From the NCBI GenBank assembly GCA_945901845.1, contig CAMDLR010000019.1, positions 1 to 36,025 on the forward strand: a stretch of DNA of 36,025 bases, read 5' to 3'. Below are positions 16,001-25,415 of the stretch, in pieces. The number at the start of each line of letters is the position of its first letter. Position 1 is the first letter of the stretch. Origin of the DNA: Sediminibacterium ginsengisoli (GTDB lineage: Bacteria > Bacteroidota > Bacteroidia > Chitinophagales > Chitinophagaceae). Position numbers and translations under genes: made by a program. The notes under the pieces are model-generated. The model worked only from the letters and a program-made list of their open reading frames with translations. It did no database searches and was not told the origin of the DNA.

Positions 16001-19000
16001 GGCATTATGCGTGCGATTGATCAAACAGATTTTGAAACAGGAAATATAGAATATTTTGAAATTTGGATGCAAGATCCATTTATTACGAGCCCAAATAGTA
16101 GAGGTGGAAAAGTATTATTGAACCTGGGTAATATTAGTGAAGATATTTTAAAAGATGGAAAAAGGTTTTACGAGAATGGAATGAATACGCCTAAAGTACC
16201 TGCTCAAGTTGATAGCAGTAATACTTGGGGTAAAACACCCGTGAACCCCATTCAAATTACGCAGGCATTTAGTAACGATCCTGACGACAGACCTTACCAA
16301 GATGTTGGATTTGATGGGCTCGATGATAATGCAGAAAAAAATAAAAAGAATTATATCTTACAAAAGCTGGTAAACAATTTTGGCGCGTCCTCTTTGGTGT
16401 ATCAAAAAGCGCTTATCGATCCTGCCGGCGACAACTATAAGTGGTATCGCGACAATAGTTTTGATGCACCTGGTACTGGTATTTTAGGAAGGTATAAAAA
16501 TCATAACAACCCACAGGGTAATTCGCCTATTGCTTCTACAGGCGTGTTTACCCCTGCTGCAACACTCTATCCGGATAATGAAGATTTAAATAGAGACAAC
16601 ACATTAAATGAAACAGAAGCCTACTACGAGTATGAAGTTGCTTTAAAGCCAGGCATGGCAGTAGGCGTAACGCCTTATATCACTGACAAAAGAACGCTGT
16701 CGGTAAATGCAGCTGACGGAACCGTTAAATCAGAAAATTGGTTTTTGTTCCGTATTCCAATTAGAGGCTATACTAGAAAAGTAGGGAACATGTCTGATTT
16801 CAAATCTATTCGTTTTGCGCGTTTATACCTTACCGATTTTGAAGATTCTGTTGTAGTGCGTATGGCAAGAATGGATCTTGTGCGCAACCAGTGGCGTCAG
16901 TTTAATTTTAAATTAGATACCACAGGTTCGTATTTACCCATTCCTGTAAATAGTGGCGTAACATTTAATACACTCGCCGTTAATTTAGAAGAAAATAGTA
17001 GTCGTCAACCTGTTAATTATTTGATGCCGCCTGGTGTTGAGCGGGTTCAACTACTTAGTAATAATGGCGTAAATCTGCAGCAAAATGAGCAGGCTATGAG
17101 TATGCAAATTAAAGATTTAACTTCTGGGGATGCGCGCGCGGTATTTAAAACGGTCCCTTTTGATTTTAGGCAGTTTGGTAGACTTTCTATGTATTTACAT
17201 GCCGAGTCGGTTCCTGGACAACGCCCACTTTTAGATGATGAATTATATGCAGTTGTAAGATTGGGTCAAGATTTTTTAAATAACTATTACGAGATAAAAA
17301 TTCCATTAAAAGTTACCAAGCCAGGCAGATATCCAAAAGGACAGGAAGATAAAATATGGCCAGCACTTAATAACCTAGATTTATCGTTACGTTCTTTGAT
17401 TGATTTAAAACAACGCAGAAATAGTAAGGGGTTGTCTGTTACGAATATATACAGAGAAGCACTTGGCAACAAAATAGTTTCTGTACAAGGAAATCCTAAC
17501 CTAGGGGAAGTGCGTGGTATTTTAATTGGTGTTGAAAATAAATATTTGCCAGATGGACCAATTATTAGTGCCGAAGTTTGGGCCAATGAACTTAGGTTAT
17601 CTGAAATGGATGAACAGGGCGGATGGTCTGCACTTGGAAGGGTTGATATGGTATTAGCCGATTTAGGTACCTTATCCGTATCTGCAAATACACATTCTGT
17701 AGGGTTTGGAACTATTGAGCAACGCGTTAATGAAAGGGCAAAAGAAAATATGACGCAATTTGATGTTGCAGCTAATATTGAAGCCGGAAAACTACTTCCC
17801 AAAAAAGCAAATATTTCTCTGCCGGTGTATGCAAGTATTAATAGAACTGTTTTTACACCTGCTTTTGATCCTTATGATAAAGACATTAGATTTAAAGATC
17901 AGTTAGATAGAGCTGCCGTTGAAAAGCGGGATTCCATGAATCAGGTAGCGATGGATCAAACAACCATCAAAACAATCAATTTTACAAATGTAAAAGTGTT
18001 GCCTCGTGAAAAATCAACCATGATGAGTCTTAGCAATTTTGATTTCAATTACTCTTATACGCAAACAGCACAAAGTAGTCCTATTGTGGATGAAAACAAA
18101 GTAACCAAACAAAGAGGAGGACTTGGATATACCTACAATACGCAGCCTTCATTTATATTTCCATTTAAAAAAGTGATCAAAACCAATACGCCTTGGCTGT
18201 CGCTCATCAAAGATTTTAACCTTAATTTAAAACCAAGCCTACTAAGTTTTAGAGCAGATGTGCAGCGTCAGTTTGGACAATTTATTCCTCGAATTGTAAA
18301 TGCTGTGGATAGTAAAATCGAAAGAGTGGATACTACCTACGATAAGTATTTTACGTTTGACAGGTTTTATAATTTACGCTGGGATTTATCAAACGCAGTT
18401 AATCTGGATTTTTCTGCAACCAACAATGCACGTATTGATGAGCCTTTTGGTAGAATTGATACGAGGGTAAAACGAGATAGTGTGCAGCAAAACTTTTTAA
18501 AAGGTGGTAGAAATACATTGTATCAACAAAAAGCGGCGATCTCCTATACGGTTCCACTCAATAAATTCCCGCTCACAGATTGGATCACAGCAAGGTATAC
18601 CTATGCTACAAGTTATAATTGGATAGGAGCAAGTAGACTTGCGTATGAACTTGGAAATACCATAGAAAATTCGCAGGAAAATAATATAAGCATGCCATTT
18701 AACTTTGCAAGCCTATATGCGAAGTCTAAATTTTTAAGAGCACTAGATAATATTCCGCCACCAAAAGTGAAAGGCAATAAAATTAGCAGTAAAGCCACAC
18801 CGGAGCAGTTATTGGGTACTGTACTTCTAAGTAAAAAAGAAACCCTCCAAGGATTAATAGGTGACAAACGTAAAGAAGCTTTTAAAAAGTGGAAGACTTT
18901 AAAAAAAGACCAGCGTATTGCAGCAAAAATGCTTAAGGCCAATGAAATGCCAACCTTAAATGGTACAACAAGGTTTACAGGCAAGTTACTTACCATGGTT

Positions 19001-20398
19001 AAAAATCTATCGCTTAATTACGCTGCCAATTACCGAAGTAGGGTGCCAGGTTTTACCGATAGCTCGCAGTTTTTGGGACAAAATTTTAATTCCTTAGCAC
19101 CAGGGCTCGATTATGCTTTTGGTAAACAGCCTGATACCAGTTGGCTCAATCAAAAAGCTGCTCAAGGTTTATTATCGCGTGATCCTGGGTTTAACTTTTT
19201 GTACAGACAAAGTTTTGAACAGCGATTAAATATTACGGCGCAAGTAGAGCCCATAAGAGAATTACTCATTGATCTTAATTTAGAAAAAACTTTTACAAAA
19301 GATTACTCGCAGTTGTTTAAAGATACTTTGGGTGCTGGTAGGATGGAACATTTAAATCCACTTGCTACAGGTGGTTTTAGTGTATCCTATATTTCATTTA
19401 AAACGCTTTTTGAAGGCTATACGCCCAACGAAATATCTAGCACATTTAAAACCTTCCAAGACAATAGACTTATTGTATCTAAACGTGTAGCTGCTGCTAA
19501 CCCTTATTGGCAAACACTTCCAGCTTCTCAAAAGTTCACAACAGACGGGTATGCAAAAGGCTACGGCAGGTATTCTCAAGATGTATTGGTGCCCGCTTTT
19601 TTAGCCGCTTATGCAGGGACTGATCCGAATATGGCGCCACTTATCAAGCAATCCAATGCAAAAGTAAGTGCCAATCCGTTTGCTGGCATTATTCCAAGGC
19701 CTAATTGGAGACTTACCTATACGGGTCTTACAAAAATTCCTGCAATAGCAGCGAAGTTCAATAATATATCATTTTCGCATAGTTACAAGGGTAACTTAAG
19801 TATGAATAGTTTTAATAGTGCGCTATTATATCAAGATCCTTTTAGACTGGGCGGTCCTTCATTTATGGATACGGTGAGCGGCAACTATATTCCATTTTTC
19901 TTGGTGCCAAATATTACCATGCAAGAAAATTTCGAACCACTTATTGGGCTTGATTTTACAACCAATAAGCAAATGAACATGCACTTCGAATATAGGAAGG
20001 GTAGGCAGCTAAGCCTTAGTTTGGTAGATTATCAATTGAGTGAATCCAGAAGTACCGAGTGGGTATTTGGTTTTAGCTTTCGTGCACAGGGACTTAATTT
20101 ACCCTTTTCTATTCCGGGTATGAAAAATGCCAAGTTGGTGAATGACCTTACCGTAAAAATAGATTTATCGATGCGCGATATTTCAAATAGTAATAGTAGA
20201 CTCGATCAAACAAATGCATACGGTACTGGCGGTCAAAAAGAAATCACCATTCAGCCATCTATTGATTATGTATTAAACAGTAGGGTAAATCTTCAATTCT
20301 TCTTTGACCAGCGAAGGGTACAGCCTTATATTTCAACAGCTGCCCCTTCAACAACCACTAGGGCTGGCGTTAAAGTAAGGGTATCATTAGCACAGTAA
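13010..20398 (+). CDS. sprA: T9SS outer-membrane translocon SprA
   Basis: A 2462-residue protein, the size expected for SprA/Sov, the giant outer-membrane barrel through which the type IX secretion system exports its cargo and on which gliding depends. A signal peptide ends at AYA-Q (about residue 27). The N-terminal plug region has the family block DFDMNTNLSVNANIGDKLKF, followed by DYKGMDDELLKSIEAGNISF and LQFGKLFVTAALANQRS. The rest is rich in aromatic, alternating strands, and the protein ends with TTRAGVKVRVSLAQ, a typical last barrel strand. The start is TTG; no ATG occurs in frame for over 100 codons, and only this start keeps the signal peptide. The gene follows ruvA by 38 bases and ends at a hairpin terminator. 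No frameshift is visible over the 7.4 kb. Confidence 0.95.
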   Translation: MSRFRQYLFGFFLLLHVLFNSFQYAYAQTRTGLRYPIKDRRAASIVTPSKNPFDIRDTTLIKKSVIFDPITRQYKVAETINGIPYRTPSYIDFDTYVKLQAKADETAYFKKRADALTALNKKVARPPMQVYDKLFDRIFGVSDIIGGAGGQIKQLADQAKQLGEQLGGLKDQIKNTANDLATNKLNVDIKPTGDVTIMAGYQGQNIKNPTLPERARKNGGFDFDMNTNLSVNANIGDKLKFPINYNTLANLNFDNQIKLDYKGMDDELLKSIEAGNISFQSRGTLIPSAQNLFGVKSQLQFGKLFVTAALANQRSSRQSVALQGGASMLTFEKKLDDYEENRHFLLGQYFKNTFNKAMKNLPVVNTQVQIQRIEVWVTNRTGTTTEARDIVGFMDLGEPQPYNSGAIAATSGGALPFNGANNLYSGLVGNPSSRNPAVINSLLLSKGLKPVDDYEKTFARKLNSTEYAFNPQIGFLSINTQLQADEVLAVAYQYTYNGRVYQVGEFSQDVALDSSKGVQKVLFLKLLKATSQRIQLPIWDWMMKNVYSLDVFGGIQREDFKLNVLYEEPSGGLKRYLPETSKATEGFPLLRILNLDRLNNRNDPQPDGVFDFVEGFTVLQQTGKIIFPVLEPFGKDLDTLAFTGLSTAVKQKYIYYQLYDSIKAIAQTYANLNRFVMQGQVKSGGGGSEIQLNTFNIPPGSVRVSAGGQQLREGLDYSVDYNLGSIKILNAAILSSNVPVSVSFENNTGFGMQNRGFSGLRLDYIANKKFSVSATSVKLGERPFFTKMNYGDDPIRNTMYGLDFSYKSELPSVTRLLNRLPFYATKTMSSINAYGEGAFLKPGHPPQIGSGDQGLIFIDDFEGTRTNIDLRFPFVAWTLASTPQGNPKFPEATLTDSVDYNFNRAKLAWYNIEPNLQDKNSSNNPLRRNVAELSDPRVRQVFTNELFPQRTTNITDVQTATLDLAYYPKEKGPYNFETRSTQIGADGKFKNPDAKWGGIMRAIDQTDFETGNIEYFEIWMQDPFITSPNSRGGKVLLNLGNISEDILKDGKRFYENGMNTPKVPAQVDSSNTWGKTPVNPIQITQAFSNDPDDRPYQDVGFDGLDDNAEKNKKNYILQKLVNNFGASSLVYQKALIDPAGDNYKWYRDNSFDAPGTGILGRYKNHNNPQGNSPIASTGVFTPAATLYPDNEDLNRDNTLNETEAYYEYEVALKPGMAVGVTPYITDKRTLSVNAADGTVKSENWFLFRIPIRGYTRKVGNMSDFKSIRFARLYLTDFEDSVVVRMARMDLVRNQWRQFNFKLDTTGSYLPIPVNSGVTFNTLAVNLEENSSRQPVNYLMPPGVERVQLLSNNGVNLQQNEQAMSMQIKDLTSGDARAVFKTVPFDFRQFGRLSMYLHAESVPGQRPLLDDELYAVVRLGQDFLNNYYEIKIPLKVTKPGRYPKGQEDKIWPALNNLDLSLRSLIDLKQRRNSKGLSVTNIYREALGNKIVSVQGNPNLGEVRGILIGVENKYLPDGPIISAEVWANELRLSEMDEQGGWSALGRVDMVLADLGTLSVSANTHSVGFGTIEQRVNERAKENMTQFDVAANIEAGKLLPKKANISLPVYASINRTVFTPAFDPYDKDIRFKDQLDRAAVEKRDSMNQVAMDQTTIKTINFTNVKVLPREKSTMMSLSNFDFNYSYTQTAQSSPIVDENKVTKQRGGLGYTYNTQPSFIFPFKKVIKTNTPWLSLIKDFNLNLKPSLLSFRADVQRQFGQFIPRIVNAVDSKIERVDTTYDKYFTFDRFYNLRWDLSNAVNLDFSATNNARIDEPFGRIDTRVKRDSVQQNFLKGGRNTLYQQKAAISYTVPLNKFPLTDWITARYTYATSYNWIGASRLAYELGNTIENSQENNISMPFNFASLYAKSKFLRALDNIPPPKVKGNKISSKATPEQLLGTVLLSKKETLQGLIGDKRKEAFKKWKTLKKDQRIAAKMLKANEMPTLNGTTRFTGKLLTMVKNLSLNYAANYRSRVPGFTDSSQFLGQNFNSLAPGLDYAFGKQPDTSWLNQKAAQGLLSRDPGFNFLYRQSFEQRLNITAQVEPIRELLIDLNLEKTFTKDYSQLFKDTLGAGRMEHLNPLATGGFSVSYISFKTLFEGYTPNEISSTFKTFQDNRLIVSKRVAAANPYWQTLPASQKFTTDGYAKGYGRYSQDVLVPAFLAAYAGTDPNMAPLIKQSNAKVSANPFAGIIPRPNWRLTYTGLTKIPAIAAKFNNISFSHSYKGNLSMNSFNSALLYQDPFRLGGPSFMDTVSGNYIPFFLVPNITMQENFEPLIGLDFTTNKQMNMHFEYRKGRQLSLSLVDYQLSESRSTEWVFGFSFRAQGLNLPFSIPGMKNAKLVNDLTVKIDLSMRDISNSNSRLDQTNAYGTGGQKEITIQPSIDYVLNSRVNLQFFFDQRRVQPYISTAAPSTTTRAGVKVRVSLAQ

Positions 20399-20401
20399 GT
20401 G

Positions 20402-20436
20402 AACAATTAAAATGCGGGGCGCTTTAATTGTTTTTA
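20402..20436. terminator. Bidirectional terminator between sprA and ABC permease
   Basis: AACAATTAAA (20402-20411) pairs perfectly with TTTAATTGTT (20423-20432) around a GC-rich 11-base loop. T-runs on the right serve the plus strand, and the A-run on the left serves the minus strand more weakly. The right arm contains the stop codon of the convergent permease gene. Confidence 0.75.
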
Positions 20437-21761
20437 AATGCCCACTTCCACATTTCTTTCCAGGTTACTTTTTTACCGTACATTAAAATGCCGGTTCTGT
20501 AAATTTTTGCAGCCACCCATGTAGTGCCTAAAAATCCAAGCACCAATAAAGCCATGCTTGCAATTAATTGCACCACTGTTACGCCGTCCGGAACGCCATG
20601 CGCCACCCTTGCCATCATTACAATAGGTGAGGTTAAAGGGAATAGGCTACCAAAAATGGCGAGTGAACTATTTGGGTCATTTACGGCCTTGGTCATAATA
20701 ACCATTGCAAAAATGATCGGCATCATAATAGGCAGTAGTAAGCTTTGTGCATCTTGAGGGTCTTCGTTAACCGCGCTACCAACTGCCGCAAATAATGCTG
20801 CGTACATGAAATAGCCACCTAAAAAGTAAAACACAAAACATCCAATAATAAGTGTGAAATTAATTTCGGCAAGACCGGCCATAATGCCTTGTAAAGCGCC
20901 AGATTCTTTTGCCGCATTTACAGCGCCCATGGCACCTGGTTGCATAGGAGCCGATTGCATCTGCGCAGCAACATCCGGGAAAATAACAGGAATTAAAAAC
21001 TGAAGGCCAAACACGAGTACAATCCATATGACAAACTGTATTAAACCAACAGCGCCAATACCAAATATTTTACCAAGCATTAACTCAAATGGTTTTACGC
21101 TGCTTATAATAACCTCGGCAATACGACTCACTTTTTCTTCCATCACGCCACGCATCACCATGGTGCCGTAAACAAATAGAATGATATAAATTAAAAAGCC
21201 TGCAATCATGCCCACTGCATAACTGATGCCTACTTTTGTTTCGTTGTCTTTTTTGCCATCATTGGTGGTAAAACTAATGGCATTATTTTCAAGTCTAGCA
21301 CTATCTAGTTGGCCTTTAGAGATGTTGAGTGCGAGTAATTTTTTTTCTTCTAGTGCGTTGTTGATTCTGTTCTCGATTTTTTCTCTGGTCATTAAGCCAA
21401 GTGCCTTACTTGATCTAAAAGAGATTTGAGGTTCGCCGCTTTGTAGGTTATAGCCGTTTGGAATAAATAAATACGCATCAAATGCTCCGTCATTTAATTT
21501 TTTATTGAGTGCGGCGGTATCTGCATCCATAAAACTAAAAATCACTTCGGTACTTTTTCTATCATCAATTTTTCCGTTAAATAACTTTGATTGGTCACTT
21601 ACCGCTACCTTAAAATTATCGGTGGTTTTAACCTGGAAATAAATCATGAGGGCGTAAAAGCCAAAAATTAAAATAGGAAGACCAATGGTGCTCAATAGAA
21701 AGGTTTTCTTTTGAACCCTTGTTTTAAATTCTCTGCTAGCAACTAAAAATATCTTATTCAT
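20424..21761 (-). CDS. ABC-2 type transporter permease (NatB-like)
   Basis: A 445-residue membrane protein. It has one transmembrane helix near the N-terminus (about 22-43, LLSTIGLPILIFGFYALMIYF), a periplasmic domain of about 130 residues, and then a cluster of roughly five to six hydrophobic helices from about 180 to 430 (for example VGMIAGFLIYIILFVYGTMVMRGVMEEK). The MRGVMEEK-x-SRI-x-EVI-x-SSVKPFELMLGK segment is characteristic of NatB/YhaP-type ABC-2 exporters. It pairs with the ATPase encoded 11 bases upstream on the same strand. NatAB exporters move sodium ions or small molecules; the substrate here is unknown. Confidence 0.88.
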   Translation of the reverse strand: MNKIFLVASREFKTRVQKKTFLLSTIGLPILIFGFYALMIYFQVKTTDNFKVAVSDQSKLFNGKIDDRKSTEVIFSFMDADTAALNKKLNDGAFDAYLFIPNGYNLQSGEPQISFRSSKALGLMTREKIENRINNALEEKKLLALNISKGQLDSARLENNAISFTTNDGKKDNETKVGISYAVGMIAGFLIYIILFVYGTMVMRGVMEEKVSRIAEVIISSVKPFELMLGKIFGIGAVGLIQFVIWIVLVFGLQFLIPVIFPDVAAQMQSAPMQPGAMGAVNAAKESGALQGIMAGLAEINFTLIIGCFVFYFLGGYFMYAALFAAVGSAVNEDPQDAQSLLLPIMMPIIFAMVIMTKAVNDPNSSLAIFGSLFPLTSPIVMMARVAHGVPDGVTVVQLIASMALLVLGFLGTTWVAAKIYRTGILMYGKKVTWKEMWKWAFKNN

Positions 21762-21772
21762 GGTATGGTCAA

Positions 21773-22705
21773 TTAATTGTTTTGAAAAGCTCTGGTAGTG
21801 GCTTTGCTGCCTTCTACTAAATGGATAAATATATCGTTTAATGAAGGCAAGATTTCATTAAATCGTTCAATTAATACATCTTGTTGTAATAAATAATTAA
21901 GCACATGGTTGCTGTTGTAGCCTTCATTGATTTTTACAATAAGTTGTTGCTTTTCTTGGTGTTCAATGGTAAAAATGGGACTTGCTAACTCGGTAGGTTG
22001 CCCTTTAAATTGAACATTAAATTTATTTTCTTTAAACTGTTGTTTAACATCTGTAACAGTTCCGTCTAATATTTTTTTACCCAAATTCATAAGTATGATA
22101 TGGTCACAAATTTCTTCTACTTGTTCCATACGGTGGGTCGAAAAGATAATGGTGCTGCCTCTTTGTGCAAGTCCATAAATTTCATCCTTAATTAAATTTG
22201 CATTTAATGGATCTAGTCCGCTAAAGGGTTCATCTAGTATAATTAGTTTTGGCTCGTGTAAAACAGTAGTAACAAATTGCAGTTTTTGACTCATTCCTTT
22301 ACTTAGGTCTTCTACTTTTTTATTCCACCAGCTCTCCATTTCAAATTTCTTGAACCAGAATTTTATTTTTTCGAGCGCTTCAGATTTACTAAGGCCTTTT
22401 AATTGTGCGAGGTACATAGCCTGTTCACCAATTTTCATTTTCTTGAAGAGACCTCTTTCTTCGGGCATATAACCAATATGCACAAAGTCGTTTTGAGGAT
22501 CAAAGGGTTTACCATCAAAAAGTAAATCGCCACTATCCGGGTAAAAAATACCCGTTATCATGCGAAGGAGTGTTGTTTTGCCGGCACCATTAGGCCCCAG
22601 TAGGCCAAAAATGCTACCTTGCTCGATAGAAAAACTAACGTCATCCACCGCTTTTTGTGTGGCGTACTGTTTTTGAAGGTTCTTTAACTCTAGAATATTA
22701 TGCAT
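21773..22705 (-). CDS. ABC transporter ATP-binding protein (NatA-like)
   Basis: A 310-residue ATPase with Walker A GPNGAGKTT (37-45), a Q-loop region around GYMPEERGLF (78-87), the signature LSKGMSQK (134-141), Walker B LIILDEP (154-160) and the switch His in STHRMEQVEEI. After about residue 215 comes a C-terminal domain of the type found in NatA-like exporters (DUF4162). The signature has LSKGM in place of LSGGQ, which is common in this subfamily. It is the first gene of a two-gene operon with the permease. Confidence 0.9.
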   Translation of the reverse strand: MHNILELKNLQKQYATQKAVDDVSFSIEQGSIFGLLGPNGAGKTTLLRMITGIFYPDSGDLLFDGKPFDPQNDFVHIGYMPEERGLFKKMKIGEQAMYLAQLKGLSKSEALEKIKFWFKKFEMESWWNKKVEDLSKGMSQKLQFVTTVLHEPKLIILDEPFSGLDPLNANLIKDEIYGLAQRGSTIIFSTHRMEQVEEICDHIILMNLGKKILDGTVTDVKQQFKENKFNVQFKGQPTELASPIFTIEHQEKQQLIVKINEGYNSNHVLNYLLQQDVLIERFNEILPSLNDIFIHLVEGSKATTRAFQNN

Positions 22706-22834
22706 AGGGGTTGAACTTTGAATATTAAAATTATGATTTCCGGCGGGTTGACGCTTTATTTTTTAGGTAAGGTCTTTTTAAATGACAAGCGGTTGCCAAA
22801 AATCTTATTTTCGTGGGTGAAATACGTTTTAAAT

Positions 22835-23812
22835 ATGAAATTAACACGCAGTCTTATTGTATCAGCAGTTTTGTTGGGCATTGTATTAGTATCAAGTAGT
22901 TGGGGTTTTTTGGTGCATAAAACCACGCATCAGTTAGCGGTATACCAGTTGCCAGTTCCTTTACAATCTTTTTTTTACACCCATATCGATAATGTGGTTT
23001 CAAATTCAGTAAGACCTGATCAGCGCCGAAATTCGGATCCTACAGAAGCTACCAAACACTTTATTGATCTAGAAATGTTTGGTCCAGATGCTGCGGACAA
23101 AATGCCATTCGAATGGGATAAAGCAGTAGCTATGTTTACCAAGGATTCGCTGATTAAATATGGTTATGTGCCGTATCATATTATTTATATGCAGGCTAAA
23201 TTAACCGAGGCCTTTAAGCAAAAAAACAAAGACAGTATTTTGTTTTACGCCGCCGATTTAGGGCACTATATTGGAGATGCCCACGTGCCACTTCACACCA
23301 CTATTAATTATGATGGACAATTGACAGGACAAAAAGGTATGCATAGTTTATGGGAGTCTACGGTGCCTGATATTGAAATAGCGCAATACAATTTATATAC
23401 AAGCCATAAGGCTAGCTATTTGAGTGATTCAAAAACAGCCATTTGGACAGCAGTTCGCAAGGGCTATAATATGGTTGGATTTATGCTTGAAACAGAACGT
23501 ACTGTTTCTAAAAACTTTACCGAAGCCGATAAGTATGAATTAAAAATGTGGTACGGAAAAGAAACAAAAGCCTATACACTTCCATTTGCAAAAGCATATG
23601 GCATTGCATTAAAAAATACAGTGAATGAAAGGCTTATTGAGTCTGCTAATTTAATTGCTGATTTTTGGTATACCGCATGGGTAGACGCTGGTAAGCCAGA
23701 TTTGTCTGCATTTGAAAACACATCTTTAGCGCAGGACTTACAAAAAGAGCTCGGCGCGTATCAGCAAAATTCGTTGGTTAAAGATGGCTTTTTGCGTGCC
23801 TTAAAAAGATAG
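22835..23812 (+). CDS. Exported zinc-dependent phospholipase C / S1-P1 nuclease-like protein
   Basis: A 325-residue protein with a signal peptide (residues 1-22). The mature chain begins at the Trp of WGFLVHKTTHQLAVYQLP; in this fold the N-terminal Trp itself binds zinc, which fits. Further metal ligands are visible: His28, ADLGHYIGDAHVPLHT (His144, Asp148, His150, His154) and MHSLWE (His170, Glu174). The protein is therefore probably a periplasmic or secreted trinuclear-zinc hydrolase; phospholipid or nucleic acid substrates are both possible. I chose the ATG at 22835 over one at 22718, which would put 39 residues before the signal peptide. A TACGTTTT box (22823-22830) precedes it by 4 bases. 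The 3' end overlaps the convergent FAD oxidoreductase gene by 35 bases. Confidence 0.85.
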   Translation: MKLTRSLIVSAVLLGIVLVSSSWGFLVHKTTHQLAVYQLPVPLQSFFYTHIDNVVSNSVRPDQRRNSDPTEATKHFIDLEMFGPDAADKMPFEWDKAVAMFTKDSLIKYGYVPYHIIYMQAKLTEAFKQKNKDSILFYAADLGHYIGDAHVPLHTTINYDGQLTGQKGMHSLWESTVPDIEIAQYNLYTSHKASYLSDSKTAIWTAVRKGYNMVGFMLETERTVSKNFTEADKYELKMWYGKETKAYTLPFAKAYGIALKNTVNERLIESANLIADFWYTAWVDAGKPDLSAFENTSLAQDLQKELGAYQQNSLVKDGFLRALKR

Positions 23813-25415
23813 CATCAATAACGCGTTCGCCATCCATAGCAGCGCTTACAATACCACCTGCATAACCGGCGCCTTCGCCACATGGGTATAAATTACTAAT
23901 GGCTGGATGTGCCAGTGTAGCTGTATCTCTAGGGATTCGTACTGGAGAAGATGTTCTACTTTCTGTGGCTACCACTTGTGCTTCATTGGTATAATACCCC
24001 TTCATTTTTTTACCAAAAACCACAAAAGCATCTTGTAAATTTTTGCGAATAAAATGAGGTAGTACGTTTTCTAAATTGTGGGGGGCTAGTCCAGGAATGT
24101 AACTGCAATTAGCCAGCGAGGTAGACGTTTTATTGGTACTAAAATCGACCATCCGATTAGCCGGTGCTACAAATTTTCCACCACCTGCATCAAACGATTT
24201 TTTCTCCACCATGGTCTGAAAATAAAGCAGTAATAGCGGGTCGTTTTCTAGGTCAGTTATTTGTGCCATTGGAAACATAGATTCCAATAATTTTTTATGG
24301 CTCGCTTCTTTAAAATAATCGAGTGCATCTTGTTTTTGCACTTCAACTACCATGCCACTATTGGCATACGGGTTGTTTCTTTTGCTCGGGCTCCAACCGT
24401 TTACCACCAACTGGCCCGCACTAGTAGCCGCAGGAGCAATGATACCCCCTGGGCACATACAAAAACTAAATACACCTTTACCATGCACTTGCTCTACTAA
24501 ACCGTAGGAGGCAGGAGGCAGGTTTTCGTCTCGTAAGATGCAGTGGTATTGTACGCGGTCTATAATTTCTTGCGGATGCTCAACCCTTACACCAAGTGCA
24601 AAAGGCTTGGCTTCTATCAAAACTTTTTTACTACTTAATAACGAAAAAATATCATTGGCAGAATGTCCCGTGGCAAGCACTACTGCGTCTCCTACAATGG
24701 TATCTCCATGTTGAGTTTGTACCGATTTTACAACTCCATTTTCTATGGTAAAATCCACCATTTTTTGCTCAAATTCAATAATGCCGCCAGCGTCTAAAAT
24801 TTGTTGGCGCATGGCCTCTATAATTTGAGGGAGTTTATTGGTGCCAATGTGTGGGTGTGCGTTGTAGAGTATTTGTTCTTCGGCGCCGTGCTGCACTAAA
24901 AGTTGAAGTATTCGGTTGATATCTCCACGCTTATTACTTCTAGTGTATAGTTTACCGTCCGAATAAGTACCTGCTCCGCCTTCTCCAAAACAATAATTGC
25001 TCTCTGGGTTTACGAACCCTTCTTTATTAAGTGCGGCTAAATCACGGCGTCTTGCCCTCACTTCTTTACCTCTCTCTATAATATGTGGTTTAATGCCAAG
25101 TTCTAGGCATTTTAGAGCCGCAAATAAGCCGGCTGGACCCGCACCTATTATAATTACCTTAGTGGCGGCATGGCTAACGTCCTTGAAGCTAATAGGGGCA
25201 AGGGTTATGGGGTTGAAAGGTTCGTCAATAAATGCCTGTAATGTAAGATTTATCCATACCTGCTTACTGCTTCTGGCATCAATTGATTTTTTTAAAATAT
25301 TAAAACCTGTAACTGCTGTAATAGCATGCCCGCCTGCATTTGCCACATATTGCTTTATGACAGCAGGATTTGCAGCTTCTGAAGGCGTGACTTGTAATTG
25401 TACTTGTTTTTGCAT
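23778..25415 (-). CDS. COG2509-type FAD-dependent oxidoreductase
   Basis: A 545-residue flavoprotein of the conserved but uncharacterised COG2509 family. An N-terminal domain of about 80 residues precedes the Rossmann motif VIIIGAGPAGLFAALKCLELG (GAGPAG at 91-96, acidic Glu114 at the end of the second strand). Next comes the family hallmark CFGEGGAGTYSDGKL (142-156), then VVLATGHSANDIF and a C-terminal FAD block PCGEGAGYAGGIVSAAMDGERV. It is probably a cytoplasmic dehydrogenase; the substrate is unknown. Its ATG shares a base with the TAA stop of the DUF3127 gene (TAATG), so translation of the two is likely coupled. Its last codons overlap the phospholipase gene on the other strand. Confidence 0.88.
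   Translation of the reverse strand: MQKQVQLQVTPSEAANPAVIKQYVANAGGHAITAVTGFNILKKSIDARSSKQVWINLTLQAFIDEPFNPITLAPISFKDVSHAATKVIIIGAGPAGLFAALKCLELGIKPHIIERGKEVRARRRDLAALNKEGFVNPESNYCFGEGGAGTYSDGKLYTRSNKRGDINRILQLLVQHGAEEQILYNAHPHIGTNKLPQIIEAMRQQILDAGGIIEFEQKMVDFTIENGVVKSVQTQHGDTIVGDAVVLATGHSANDIFSLLSSKKVLIEAKPFALGVRVEHPQEIIDRVQYHCILRDENLPPASYGLVEQVHGKGVFSFCMCPGGIIAPAATSAGQLVVNGWSPSKRNNPYANSGMVVEVQKQDALDYFKEASHKKLLESMFPMAQITDLENDPLLLLYFQTMVEKKSFDAGGGKFVAPANRMVDFSTNKTSTSLANCSYIPGLAPHNLENVLPHFIRKNLQDAFVVFGKKMKGYYTNEAQVVATESRTSSPVRIPRDTATLAHPAISNLYPCGEGAGYAGGIVSAAMDGERVIDAIFLRHAKSHL

Noticed and set aside
17287..17802. 171-codon minus-strand frame inside sprA
   Set aside because: Rich in Ser, Pro and Leu as expected for an antisense shadow of a coding frame; the plus strand reads as SprA without interruption.
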